Of a DNA stretch of 64,000 nucleotides, positions 47,356 through 55,576 are shown in pieces. Each line of letters starts with the position of its first letter. Position 1 is the first letter of the stretch. Both the position numbers and the translations under genes were made by a program. The notes beneath the pieces were generated by a model. The model had not been told where the DNA came from. It made no database searches and worked only from the letters and a program-made list of their open reading frames with translations. Origin of the DNA: Pseudomonas sp. RIT623 (GTDB lineage Bacteria; Pseudomonadota; Gammaproteobacteria; Pseudomonadales; Pseudomonadaceae); NCBI RefSeq assembly GCF_004519305.1, contig NZ_SOZA01000002.1, positions 238,540 through 302,539 on the forward strand, written 5' to 3'.

Positions 47356-48604
47356 TGCGGTCCAGGCTCAGGTGGTTGAGGAAGTTGGAAAAGCACATCC
47401 AGGCCGACAGCGCGTTGAGGTCGCGGAACTGCTCGGGCAGGTACTTGGGCGGCTCCACCAGGCCTTCCTCGACCAACTGGCGCAGCGTGCGCATGTCTTC
47501 CAGGGTGGTCTTGCCGCAGAACAGCAAAGGGATCTGCTCCAGCTTGCCCTTCTTCACGGCCAACTGAATGTAGTTGTAAACCATGATGAAGCCCTTGAGG
47601 TAGGACAAGTCCTTGGTGAATGGCAGGCCATTGGGCACCGAGCCGCGGAACACCCGGCTGGCGTTGCTGTAGCTCTGGCCCATCTCGAAGCCCTGGCCAC
47701 GGAAGAACTCGAAGACCTGCAGGAAGTCCGCGCCCTCCTCGACCATGTGGATGGCGCGGGTGCGGTTGGTGAGCTTGCGCAGACGGCTGGGGTAGGAGGC
47801 GAAGGCGATCACCTCCATGAGGATGGCCAGGCCTTCCTGGGTCACCGTGGACGAGGGCGGGCCCTTGGCCAGGAAGGTGCAGATCGGCTGGTTGAGGCCG
47901 TTGAGGGTGGTGCCGACATGCACCAGGCCCTCGTGCACCTCCAGTGCCCGCACGTCGCGGCTGTTGAACATGGCGTCGGCGCGCACCTTGATGTAGTCGG
48001 CCCCCGCCGCGGCGTCGGCGACGATACCGTCGGACTCGAACACGCGGATGGTTTCCTCGGCCTCGCCGAACACCTTGTTCAGGCGGCGCTGCAGGATCGC
48101 CACCGCCTCTTTCGCCGTGAGGTTCTTCGGCTCGTCCTTCAGGTCGCCGCGGCCGTCGATGTTGTTCAGGTAGTCCGAGAGCATCAGGCCCAGGTCGGCC
48201 AGGGTCGGGTCACCGGCGTGGAACGCGTCCGAGGCTGCCCCGTAGAGCTCTTGGGAGATCAGGCCAAAGTCCTCGGTACCGCGCGCCTCGAGCATGCGCA
48301 CCACCATGCGGTATTCCTTGCACATGCGCCGCATGATCTGCCCGACCGGGTTGAACTGGCCAAGCTGACGGGTGATATCGCGTTCGATGCCCTGGAATTC
48401 AGCCTTGAGTGCATTGGAGTCGAACGACAGTGGGCGGCTCTGGTAGTAGGCCCGGTCCACTGCCGGCGGCTCCTTGCCCTTGGCCTTGAGAAAACCCTGG
48501 CGGATGCCGTCGTCCCACTTGACCGCGTCGAGCACGCGGATCGGGGTCTGCGCGGCGACGATACGGTCGGACAAGCTGCGGATGGTTTGCTGGTATTCGT
48601 CCAC
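47327..48604 (-). CDS. DUF1704 (QEGLA-motif) putative metallopeptidase
   Basis: A 425 aa soluble protein often annotated as a flavohemoglobin expression-modulating QEGLA protein. It carries HEGLVH (H224, E225, H229) and, 27 residues later, TQEGLA (E257), giving an HExxxH...E zinc-site layout. The eukaryotic relative MATCAP (KIAA0895 family, same DUF) is a tubulin tyrosine carboxypeptidase with this layout, so a carboxypeptidase-type activity is likely. The start is GTG 48604, with AAGGAG 6 nt upstream; the longer frame has no ribosome site. Its physiological substrate in bacteria is unknown. Confidence 0.85.
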   Translation of the reverse strand: MDEYQQTIRSLSDRIVAAQTPIRVLDAVKWDDGIRQGFLKAKGKEPPAVDRAYYQSRPLSFDSNALKAEFQGIERDITRQLGQFNPVGQIMRRMCKEYRMVVRMLEARGTEDFGLISQELYGAASDAFHAGDPTLADLGLMLSDYLNNIDGRGDLKDEPKNLTAKEAVAILQRRLNKVFGEAEETIRVFESDGIVADAAAGADYIKVRADAMFNSRDVRALEVHEGLVHVGTTLNGLNQPICTFLAKGPPSSTVTQEGLAILMEVIAFASYPSRLRKLTNRTRAIHMVEEGADFLQVFEFFRGQGFEMGQSYSNASRVFRGSVPNGLPFTKDLSYLKGFIMVYNYIQLAVKKGKLEQIPLLFCGKTTLEDMRTLRQLVEEGLVEPPKYLPEQFRDLNALSAWMCFSNFLNHLSLDRIEADYANIL

Positions 48605-48632
48605 CGGGGACTCCTTGCATTCGAATGAGCCT

Positions 48633-48657
48633 GGTTCGCCGGCAAGGCCGGCGAACC
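48633..48657. repeat. Perfect hairpin GGTTCGCCGGC / GCCGGCGAACC
   Basis: An 11 bp perfect inverted repeat with a 3 nt loop lies between the lipoprotein gene (stop 48666) and the DUF1704 start. It resembles a half REP (TTCGCCGGCAAGGCCGGC). It could terminate or attenuate the lipoprotein transcript. Confidence 0.65.
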
Positions 48658-48665
48658 GCGCCCTG

Positions 48666-49214
48666 CTACTTGGCGGCACGCTGGAAGCGCGCCACCTCGA
48701 CGAACAGGTCCGAGTTGGCCGGGTCGTCCAGGTACGCCAGCACCCGCTGCGCCGGGCTATCGATCAGCACGCCCTCGCCGTTGTCGTCCGGCACTGCGGT
48801 ACTGCGCCCGCTCAGTTCCTTCTTGGCCACAGCCTGCTGCACCTGTTCGACATCGAGGTTGTAGATCACCAGCTCCTTGCCATCGACGATATCGAAACCA
48901 CCAATCAGGAAATTGCCGCCCAGGCGCTTGGGCACGCCAGCCGACAGGTACCAGCGGTTGCCATGCCGGGCCACGGTGAAGGCATATTCCTCGGGCGCCT
49001 TGCCCTGGGCGCGGGTCACGGCCTTGTAGGTATTGCCACCGGCGCGGCTGATGCTCAACCTCAACGGCTGGCCCCAGGCGTCCTTGCTGCTCCATTGGCC
49101 GAGCAAGGCTTTAGGCGCCGCCTGGTTGGCCGGCAGCGGTTCGTCGAAGGTCACCAGACAACCGCCCAGCAGGAGGAATGACAAGGTCAACAACACCACA
49201 CGCCAGGCTTTCAT
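48666..49214 (-). CDS. Lipoprotein of unknown function
   Basis: A 182 aa lipoprotein with lipobox LLLGGC (C19) after a short signal (MKAWRVVLLTLSF). The mature domain is predicted beta-rich: LLGQWSSKDAWGQPLRLSISRAGG, then YAFTVARHGNRWYLSAGV, and a C-terminal helical part ending FVEVARFQRAAK. The fold pattern resembles small calycin-like lipoproteins, but I would not name it. It lies between TetR and the DUF1704 gene, the same order as I recall for P. aeruginosa PA3697-PA3699. Confidence 0.78.
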   Translation of the reverse strand: MKAWRVVLLTLSFLLLGGCLVTFDEPLPANQAAPKALLGQWSSKDAWGQPLRLSISRAGGNTYKAVTRAQGKAPEEYAFTVARHGNRWYLSAGVPKRLGGNFLIGGFDIVDGKELVIYNLDVEQVQQAVAKKELSGRSTAVPDDNGEGVLIDSPAQRVLAYLDDPANSDLFVEVARFQRAAK

Positions 49215-49243
49215 CTGCTTCTCCTTGAAAAATCGTTCGCCAC

Positions 49244-49960
49244 TCAGGCCGAAACCAGCACCATCTGCAAGTATCGGACAAGGATAGCGAGCATCTGCTC
49301 ATCGGCCCGTGCATTCGCGTCCTCGAGCAGGCCCTGATATTCCATCTGCTCGATTATCGCCGTCAACATCTGGGCATCCTGCTCGGGGTGGCGCGAGCCG
49401 ACCACTTGCAATATCTGCCGTGCGCCATGCAGCAAGATCTGCTCGTGAGCCTGTACCAGCTCTGCCAGGCGACGGCACAGCAGCGCCTCCTGGCGGAAGG
49501 CCTGCTCGGCCATGAGGAAGTCGCGGCGATTGTTGAGCTGGCGCAGGACGTAGTCAGCCAGCATGCGCGCCACTTCATCGGCCAGTTGCGCCCGGGCCTG
49601 AGCCGTGCCATCGCCCTGGGCGAGCAACTGGCGCAACACGCCTTCGGTATTGGTCCACAGCTTGGCCATGTAGGCGGCGCTGCGCTCGACATACTGGGCG
49701 AAGGTGTCGGCCAGCAGGTCCTGGATGTCCTTGAAGTAATAGGTGGTGGCCGACAGCGGCACACCGGCTTCAGCCGCCACGGCGCGGTGGCGCACGCCAC
49801 GCACGCCATCACGCACGACGATGCGCATGGCCGCGTCGAGAATCTGCTGGCGGCGCTGCTCGCTGCCCTGGCGGGCGGTCTTGCGGCCCTGGTACTGCAC
49901 GCTCTCAGCGACGGCGGTGGCGATGCCGGCGGCGCCTTGGTGGGGCATTGCGGGGGTCAC
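49244..49960 (-). CDS. TetR-family transcriptional regulator
   Basis: A 238 aa regulator whose first 30 residues (MTPAMPHQGAAGIATAVAESVQ) precede the helix-turn-helix, with RRQQILDAAMRIVVRDGVRGVRHRAVAAEAG at about 36-66 and the recognition helix near TTYYFKDIQDLL. The C-terminal ligand domain belongs to the YcdC-like group. I chose the GTG at 49960, which has GAGG 8 nt upstream; the ATG at 49948 lacks one. A target is not clear: the nearby lipoprotein gene is 29 nt downstream, so it may be cotranscribed. Confidence 0.85.
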   Translation of the reverse strand: MTPAMPHQGAAGIATAVAESVQYQGRKTARQGSEQRRQQILDAAMRIVVRDGVRGVRHRAVAAEAGVPLSATTYYFKDIQDLLADTFAQYVERSAAYMAKLWTNTEGVLRQLLAQGDGTAQARAQLADEVARMLADYVLRQLNNRRDFLMAEQAFRQEALLCRRLAELVQAHEQILLHGARQILQVVGSRHPEQDAQMLTAIIEQMEYQGLLEDANARADEQMLAILVRYLQMVLVSA

Positions 49961-50002
49961 TCTGGTTTACCTCACGAACAGTGGGTTGCCTGTACCGGCC
50001 CA

Positions 50003-50086
50003 TTCGCGGGGCAAGCCCGCTCCTACAAGTACAGCACAGCATTCCTGGCCGGCGCTATACCTGTAGGAACGGGCTTGCCCCGCGAA
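50003..50086. repeat. REP pair (BIME-like) typical of P. putida
   Basis: TTCGCGGGGCAAGCCCGCTCC (50003-50027 arm) is mirrored by the complementary TGTAGGAACGGGCTTGCCCC arm (50062-50086), with a 34 nt spacer. One mismatch occurs in the arms (C versus A at the CTCC/GGAA position). It lies between the tetR gene and the lysS terminator. Such REPs are known from the P. putida group and are moved by RAYT transposases elsewhere in the genome. Confidence 0.85.
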
Positions 50087-50124
50087 GAGGCCAGTACAGA
50101 CAACATAAAGCTTCAGGCAAGAAA

Positions 50125-50146
50125 AAGCCGCCTCGAAAGGCGGCTT
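50125..50146 (-). terminator. Intrinsic terminator after lysS
   Basis: AAGCCGCCT-CGAA-AGGCGGCTT (9 bp perfect stem, 4 nt loop) lies 12 nt after the lysS stop and is followed by TTTTTC on the minus strand. Confidence 0.9.
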
Positions 50147-50157
50147 GTTCACATCAC

Positions 50158-51660
50158 TCAGGCCTGTGGACGCATGTGCGGGAACAGGATCACATCACGA
50201 ATCGACGGCGAGTTGGTCAACAGCATCACCAGGCGGTCGATGCCGATGCCTTCACCGGCGGTCGGTGGCATGCCGTACTCCAGGGCGCGAACGAAGTCGG
50301 CGTCGTAGTGCATCGCTTCGTCGTCACCGGCGTCCTTCTCGGCTACCTGAGCCAGGAAGCGCTCGGCCTGGTCTTCGGCATCGTTGAGCTCGGAGTAGGC
50401 GTTGGCGATCTCGCGGCCACCGATGAACAGCTCGAAACGGTCGGTCACGGCCGGGTTGTCGTCGTTGCGACGGGCCAGCGGCGAGACTTCGAACGGGTAC
50501 TCGGTGATGAAGTGCGGCTGCTCCAGCTTGTGCTCGACCAGTTCCTCGAAAATCATCACCTGCAGCTTGCCCAGGCCTTCATGGCCGAGCACCTTGGCGC
50601 CGGCCTTCTTGGCGATGTCGCGGGCACGGTCGACGTCTTGCAGGTCGGCGGCGGTCAGCTCGGGGTTGTACTTGAGGATCGAGTCGAACACCGACAGGCG
50701 CACGAACGGCTCGCCGAAGTGGAATACCTTGTCGCCATACGGCACGTCGGTGCTGCCCAGCACCAGCTGCGCCAGCTCGCGGAACAGTTCCTCGGTGAGG
50801 TCCATGTTGTCGCGGTAGTCGGCGTAGGCCTGGTAGAACTCGAGCATGGTGAACTCGGGGTTGTGCCGGGTCGAAACGCCTTCGTTACGGAAGTTGCGGT
50901 TGATCTCGAAGACTTTCTCGAAACCACCGACCACCAGGCGCTTGAGGTACAGCTCCGGCGCGATACGCAGGAACATGGCCATGTCCAGGGCGTTGTGGTG
51001 GGTTTCGAACGGCTTGGCCGCGGCGCCGCCGGGGATGGTCTGCAGCATCGGGGTTTCCACTTCGAGGAAGTCGCGCTCGATGAGGAACTTGCGGATGTGC
51101 GAGATCACCTGCGAACGCACACGGAAGGTGTGGCGGGTTTCCTCGTTGACCATCAGGTCGACATAGCGCTGGCGGTAGCGCTGTTCGGTGTCGGTCAGGC
51201 CGTGGTGCTTGTCCGGCAGCGGACGCAGCGACTTGGTCAGCAGGCGCACATTGGTCATTTCGACGTACAGGTCGCCCTTGCCGGAACGGGCCAGGGTGCC
51301 TTCAGCGCTGATGATGTCGCCCAAGTCCCAGGTCTTGACCGCGGCCAGGGTTTCTTCGGGCAGGGTCTTGCGGTTGACGTAGACCTGAATGCGCCCGGTC
51401 ATGTCCTGGATGACCATGAACGAGCCACGGTTGAGCATGATGCGACCGGCAACCTTGACCGGAATCGCGGCTGCTTCCAGCTCTTCCTTGGTCTTGTCCG
51501 CGTACTGTTTCTGCAGGTCGTTGCAGTAGCTGTCGCGGCGGAAGTCGTTGGGGAAGGCATTGCCCTTGGCGCGCTCTGCGGCAAGTTTTTCCTTGCGCAG
51601 GGCGATCAGGGCGTTTTCTTCCTGTTGCAGGTCTTGCGCTTCGGTCTTGAGGTCGCTCAT
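50158..51660 (-). CDS. lysS: Lysyl-tRNA synthetase, class II
   Basis: LysRS (500 aa) charges tRNA-Lys. The N-terminal OB-fold anticodon domain (about 60-180) is followed by the class II core: motif 1 ([19 protein letters not shown]), motif 2 ([20 protein letters not shown]) and motif 3 ([14 protein letters not shown]). The start [19 protein letters not shown] is the family one; upstream in-frame codons overlap a half REP. It follows prfB by 92 nt, a pairing seen in many proteobacteria, and a terminator closes the transcript. Confidence 0.97.
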   Translation of the reverse strand: MSDLKTEAQDLQQEENALIALRKEKLAAERAKGNAFPNDFRRDSYCNDLQKQYADKTKEELEAAAIPVKVAGRIMLNRGSFMVIQDMTGRIQVYVNRKTLPEETLAAVKTWDLGDIISAEGTLARSGKGDLYVEMTNVRLLTKSLRPLPDKHHGLTDTEQRYRQRYVDLMVNEETRHTFRVRSQVISHIRKFLIERDFLEVETPMLQTIPGGAAAKPFETHHNALDMAMFLRIAPELYLKRLVVGGFEKVFEINRNFRNEGVSTRHNPEFTMLEFYQAYADYRDNMDLTEELFRELAQLVLGSTDVPYGDKVFHFGEPFVRLSVFDSILKYNPELTAADLQDVDRARDIAKKAGAKVLGHEGLGKLQVMIFEELVEHKLEQPHFITEYPFEVSPLARRNDDNPAVTDRFELFIGGREIANAYSELNDAEDQAERFLAQVAEKDAGDDEAMHYDADFVRALEYGMPPTAGEGIGIDRLVMLLTNSPSIRDVILFPHMRPQA

Positions 51661-51707
51661 GTCGTCATTCTTTCCATCAGGTATTCGTTGCCCTCGCGGG
51701 TGAGGGA

Positions 51708-51732
51708 TCGCGGGGCAAGCCCGCTCCCACGG
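51708..51732. repeat. Half REP unit between prfB and lysS
   Basis: TCGCGGGGCAAGCCCGCTCCC matches one arm of the REP pair at 50003-50086. Here it stands alone, with a partial hairpin CGGGGCAAGCCCG. It lies in the 92 nt between prfB and lysS. Confidence 0.7.
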
Positions 51733-51752
51733 GCCCGCCACGGCGGTGATGC

Positions 51753-52848
51753 TTACAGCCCCTGCTTGAGGCTCGCTTCCAGGTACTGGTCGAGGTCGCC
51801 GTCCAGGACCTTCTGGCAGTCGCTGCGCTCGACGCCGGTACGCAGGTCCTTGATGCGCGAGTCATCGAGCACGTAGGAACGGATCTGGTGGCCCCAGCCG
51901 ATGTCCGACTTGCTGTCCTCCAGCGCCTGGGAAGCGGCGTTGCGTTTTTGCATTTCCAGTTCGTACAACTTGGCCCGCAGCATTTTCATGGCGGTGTCTT
52001 TGTTGGCGTGCTGGGAGCGTTCGTTCTGGCAGGCCACCACGGTGTTGGTCGGCACGTGGGTGATACGTACCGCGGAGTCGGTGGTGTTGACGTGCTGACC
52101 GCCGGCACCGGAGGAGCGGTAGGTATCGATGCGCAGGTCGGACGGGTTGATCTCGATCTCGACCTTGTCGTCGATCTCGGGCGAGACGAATACCGCCGAG
52201 AACGAGGTGTGGCGACGGGCACCGGAGTCGAACGGGCTCTTGCGTACCAGGCGGTGCACGCCGATCTCGGTGCGCAGCCAGCCGAAGGCGTACTCGCCCT
52301 TGATGTGCACGGTGGCGCCCTTGATGCCGGCGACTTCACCTTCGGACAGTTCGATGATGGTGGCGTCGAAACCACGCTTGTCGGCCCAGCGCAGGTACAT
52401 GCGCAGCAGGATGTTGGCCCAGTCCTGGGCCTCGGTGCCGCCGGAGCCGGCCTGGATGTCCAGGTAGGCGTTGTTCATGTCCATCTCGCCGCTGAACATG
52501 CGACGGAACTCGAGCTGGGCGAGGGATTCCTCAAGCCCTTGCAGCTCGGTCTCGACATCGCTGACAGCGCCTTCATCGTTCTCCTCGACAGCCATGTCGA
52601 GCAGGTCCTTGCAGTCGGTGAGACCGTTGGACAGTTTATCGAGGGTCTCGACCACCTGTGCCAACATGGCGCGCTCGCGGCCCAGGGCCTGGGCGTACTC
52701 GGGCTTGTTCCAGACAGCGGCGTCTTCCAGCTCGCGGTTTACTTCGACCAGACGATCATGTTTGTGATCGTAGTCAAAGATACCCCCGAATGGACTGGGA
52801 ACGCTCGGTGAGGTCCTTGATGGTGTTCAGGATCGGTTGGATTTCCAT
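51753..52848 (-). CDS. prfB: Peptide chain release factor 2, with programmed +1 frameshift
   Basis: RF2 (364 aa after frameshift) recognises UGA and UAA. Translation starts at ATG 52848 ([20 protein letters not shown]) and reaches CTT-TGA-C at 52779-52773. A +1 shift at this site is needed to read on into the second frame ([16 protein letters not shown]). The SPF codon-recognition motif is at 204-206 and the GGQ hydrolysis motif at 249-251. The coordinates cover both frames; a strict reading gives a 24-residue stub. RF2 thus controls its own synthesis. It lies 92 nt upstream of lysS. Confidence 0.96.
52773..52788 (-). promoter_or_regulatory. prfB: prfB +1 frameshift signal
   Basis: On the minus strand CGGGGGTATCTTTGAC holds an internal Shine-Dalgarno-like GGGGG, three bases, then the slippery CTT, then the in-frame TGA and C. 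This is the conserved RF2 autoregulatory site: low RF2 makes the ribosome pause at TGA and shift +1 onto the TTT. Confidence 0.95.
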
Positions 52849-52888
52849 GGGCGGGTAGCTCTCGTACGAATTCGGTGAAAAGCCCGCG

Positions 52889-52894
52889 AGTATA
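52889..52894 (-). promoter_or_regulatory. Possible prfB -10 element
   Basis: GGTTATACTCG on the minus strand gives TATACT, 41 nt before the prfB ATG. Just upstream lies the palindrome CCGAGACTCGG (52897-52907). The -35 region (near 52912-52917) is poor. The hexanucleotide array begins about 63 nt further upstream. Confidence 0.4.
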
Positions 52895-52957
52895 ACCGAG
52901 TCTCGGGGTTGGCGGCAGACCCGCCGGGCGGCATGGACGCATTCCATGAACGCAGTG

Positions 52958-53072
<115 letters not shown>

Positions 53073-53137
53073 TCAAGAGGCTAACGCCACCCCCAGCGAG
53101 CGACAGCTGCGCCAGTGCAGGCGCCACCCCTAATTTC

Positions 53138-53275
53138 GCGACTTCAGGAGGCCGAACGCAGGCCTTGCGAAGGGAGGTGACGGGCATGGATGCCCGTCAA
53201 GCGCTGGGGCCCAGGATGGGCCCTACAGCGCGGTCCTCCCGGGAGCAAGGCCGGAGTGAGGCCTCCTGAAGTCGC
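53138..53275 (+). ncRNA. Structured 138 nt intergenic element (possible small RNA or MITE-like repeat)
   Basis: Terminal 16 bp arms GCGACTTCAGGAGGCC (53138-53153) and their perfect complement (53260-53275) enclose nested pairings: GGCCTTGC/GCAAGGCC (53161-53168 and 53245-53252) and GGGAGG/CCTCCC (53172-53177 and 53235-53240). Inside are two hairpins: GACGGGCA-TGGA-TGCCCGTC (53179-53198) and a hairpin at 53201-53231 with loop AGGAT. Only the plus-strand RNA puts GGA in both loops. No open reading frame of note and no clear promoter is visible. The fold is read by eye; class unknown. Confidence 0.5.
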
Positions 53276-53328
53276 AATTTGTGTCGCCTGAACTATCGCG
53301 CGCTTAGAAGCAAAAGCAAAAACAAGAG

Positions 53329-53398
53329 CAAAGAGCAAAGAGCAAAGAGCAAAGAGCAAAGAGCAAAGAGCAAAGAGCAAAGAGCAAAGAGCAAAGAG
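53329..53398. repeat. Heptanucleotide tandem array (CAAAGAG)10
   Basis: Ten perfect 7 bp units span 70 bp, with an extra partial unit (CAAGAG) before and CAAAGC after, then AT-rich sequence. It lies 109 bp after the wspR stop. Being a 7-mer, its copy-number change would shift any reading frame crossing it, but no gene reads through it. The purine-only strand could form unusual DNA structure. Confidence 0.96.
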
Positions 53399-53506
53399 CA
53401 AAGCAATTTGGCTCTTAGTCTCGGCCCGTCATTTCCTCTTACCGGTAAGCCGGCTCGCGCAGGATGAATACAGGCTGTAAAACTTCAAGCCCCTGCGGGA
53501 ACACAC

Positions 53507-54511
53507 TTAGGCAATCCCAACCTGATTACGCCCATTGTTCTTGGCCAGGTACAGCCCTTTGTCCGCCGCCGAGATAAGTTGCCGGCAATGGCTGCCCACA
53601 CTCGGTGTAAGGGTCGCCAAGCCAATGCTCACGGTCAGGTGCGAGGCCGTCTCGGGCACCGTGTGGGCAATGTTCAACCCCATGATGGTCTGGCGCAGCT
53701 TCTCGGCAATCAACCGCGCGCCGCCCGGCGAAGTATTCGGCAGCACCAGGGCGAACTCCTCACCGCCGTAGCGCGCCGGCAGGTCAGTGGGCCGCGAACA
53801 GCAGCCACGGATTGCCTCGGCCACCTGACGCAAGGCCTCATCGCCGGCCAGATGGCCGAAACTGTCATTGAATGCCTTGAAAAAATCCACATCGACCATC
53901 AGCAACGACAACTGCTGCTGTTCACGCATCGCCCGGCGCCATTCCAGCTCCAGGTACTCATCGAAGTGACGGCGATTGGACAACCCCGTGAGCCCATCCG
54001 AGTTCATCAACCGCTGCAGCATCAGGTTGGTGTCGAGCAACTGCTGCTGGCTCACACGCAAAGCCCGGTACGCCTCGTCGCGCTGCAGCAAGGTCAGGTA
54101 AGAGCGCGAGTGGTAGCGGATACGCGCCACCAGTTCGATGGTGTCCGGCAACTTGACCAGGTAGTCGTTGGCCCCGGCGGCGAAGGCCGCGCTCTTGACC
54201 AGCGGATCCTCCTTGGTCGACAGGACGATGATCGGAATGTCCTGGGTGGCCGGGTTGTTGCGGTATTCGCGTACCAGGGTCAGGCCATCAAGGCCAGGCA
54301 TGATCAGGTCCTGGAGGATCACCGTGGGCTTGATGCGCATGGCCTGGGCCACCGCCTGGTGCGGGTCGGCGCAGAAGTGGAAGTCGATGTTCTCTTCGTG
54401 GGCGAGGCCACGGCGCACCGCTTCGCCGATCATGGCCTGATCGTCGACCAGCAGGACCATCGCCGCACTTTCGTTGATGGTCGTGAAACCTTCGATCGGT
54501 AGATCATTCAT
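53507..54511 (-). CDS. wspR: WspR diguanylate cyclase response regulator
   Basis: WspR (334 aa) makes cyclic-di-GMP when phosphorylated by WspE. The receiver domain (18-135) has phospho-acceptor D68 in ILQDLIMP, then a coiled-coil linker ([19 protein letters not shown]), and a GGDEF domain with active site GGEEF at 249-253. The inhibitory I-site RPTD (240-243) is intact five residues before it, so product inhibition is expected. It is last in the wsp operon, 51 nt after wspF. The start has a weak ribosome site, but the N-terminal extension before AMVLLVDDQ fits other WspR proteins. Confidence 0.96.
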   Translation of the reverse strand: MNDLPIEGFTTINESAAMVLLVDDQAMIGEAVRRGLAHEENIDFHFCADPHQAVAQAMRIKPTVILQDLIMPGLDGLTLVREYRNNPATQDIPIIVLSTKEDPLVKSAAFAAGANDYLVKLPDTIELVARIRYHSRSYLTLLQRDEAYRALRVSQQQLLDTNLMLQRLMNSDGLTGLSNRRHFDEYLELEWRRAMREQQQLSLLMVDVDFFKAFNDSFGHLAGDEALRQVAEAIRGCCSRPTDLPARYGGEEFALVLPNTSPGGARLIAEKLRQTIMGLNIAHTVPETASHLTVSIGLATLTPSVGSHCRQLISAADKGLYLAKNNGRNQVGIA

Positions 54512-54562
54512 GCGTAATCACCCGTCCACTGCCGGCCACGCGGCGCGACTCAATACATATCG

Positions 54563-55576
54563 TCATTTCGGAAAGATTTCCATCAGTCGTCCGGCGATTC
54601 GCTCCAGCGGACGTATTTCCACCGCCGCGTCGATCGCCGCGGCGGCTTTGGGCATGCCGTACACCGCGCTGCTCTGCTGGTCCTGGGCGATGGTCAGGAA
54701 GCCCTGCTGGCGCATCAGTTTCAGGCCTTGGGCGCCGTCGCGCCCCATGCCGGTGAGCAGCACGCCCACCGCATCGCCGGACCAGCAGCGCGCCACGCTC
54801 TCGAAGAACACATCGATCGAGGGCCGGTAGATTTCGTTGACGGGCTCGGCAGTGTAGGCCAGCTCGCCATTCTTAAGGAGGCGGATATGGTGGTTGGTGC
54901 CGGCCAGCAGCACCTGCCCCGGCTGCGGCGGCTCACCCTCGCGGGCCAGGCGCACCGGCAGGCCGGAGGCGCTGCTGAGCCACTCGGCCATGCCGGCGGC
55001 GAAAACCTGGTCAACATGCTGGACCAGCACGATGGCCGCCGGAAAACTGCGCGGCAGCCCCTTGAGCAGTACTTCCAGGGCGGCCGGCCCGCCCGCGGAC
55101 GAGCCGATAGCCACCAGTGCGCGGCGCTGCGAGGCCTCGCGCTGCGGCACGCTAACCGCTCGAGGCGCACTGGGCCGCTGCTGGCCGATCAGCCAGCCGA
55201 TGTTGAGGATCTTGCGCAGCAGTGGCGCGGCCGCCTCGCGTGCATCGCCCGCGCCCAATGCCGGGGTGTCGACCACATCCAGGGCGCCATGGCCCATGGC
55301 CTCGAACACCCGGTGCACGTTCTGCTTGCGATCCACGGTGACGATGACGATGGCGCAGGGGGTTTCGGCCATGATGCGCCGGGTCGCCTCCACGCCGTCC
55401 ATGACCGGCATGATCAGGTCCATGAGGATCAGGTCCGGCGTCTGCTCGGCGCACAGGCGCACCGCCTCGGCGCCGTTGCCGGCGACCCAGATCACCTGGT
55501 GCGCGGGCTCGAATGCCAACGCCCGGCGCAGGGCCTCGACGGCCATGGGCATGTCGTTGACAATGGCGATTCTCAT
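54563..55576 (-). CDS. wspF: WspF CheB-type methylesterase response regulator
   Basis: WspF (337 aa) removes methyl groups from the WspA receptor and resets signalling; loss of WspF locks the system on and gives wrinkly-type colonies. The receiver domain has D53 in [12 protein letters not shown]. The methylesterase domain has S160 in GSSAGGP, H187 in LVQHVD and D280 in GMGRDGAQG, completing the catalytic triad. The start overlaps the wspE stop as ATGA. No truncation is seen, so the brake is intact in this strain. Confidence 0.96.
   Translation of the reverse strand: MRIAIVNDMPMAVEALRRALAFEPAHQVIWVAGNGAEAVRLCAEQTPDLILMDLIMPVMDGVEATRRIMAETPCAIVIVTVDRKQNVHRVFEAMGHGALDVVDTPALGAGDAREAAAPLLRKILNIGWLIGQQRPSAPRAVSVPQREASQRRALVAIGSSAGGPAALEVLLKGLPRSFPAAIVLVQHVDQVFAAGMAEWLSSASGLPVRLAREGEPPQPGQVLLAGTNHHIRLLKNGELAYTAEPVNEIYRPSIDVFFESVARCWSGDAVGVLLTGMGRDGAQGLKLMRQQGFLTIAQDQQSSAVYGMPKAAAAIDAAVEIRPLERIAGRLMEIFPK

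Noticed and set aside
53144..53401. Minus-strand frame through the heptamer array (Leu-Phe-Ala-Leu-Cys-Ser repeats)
   Set aside because: A 7-mer read in triplets gives this seven-residue periodic peptide automatically; no start signal or homology.
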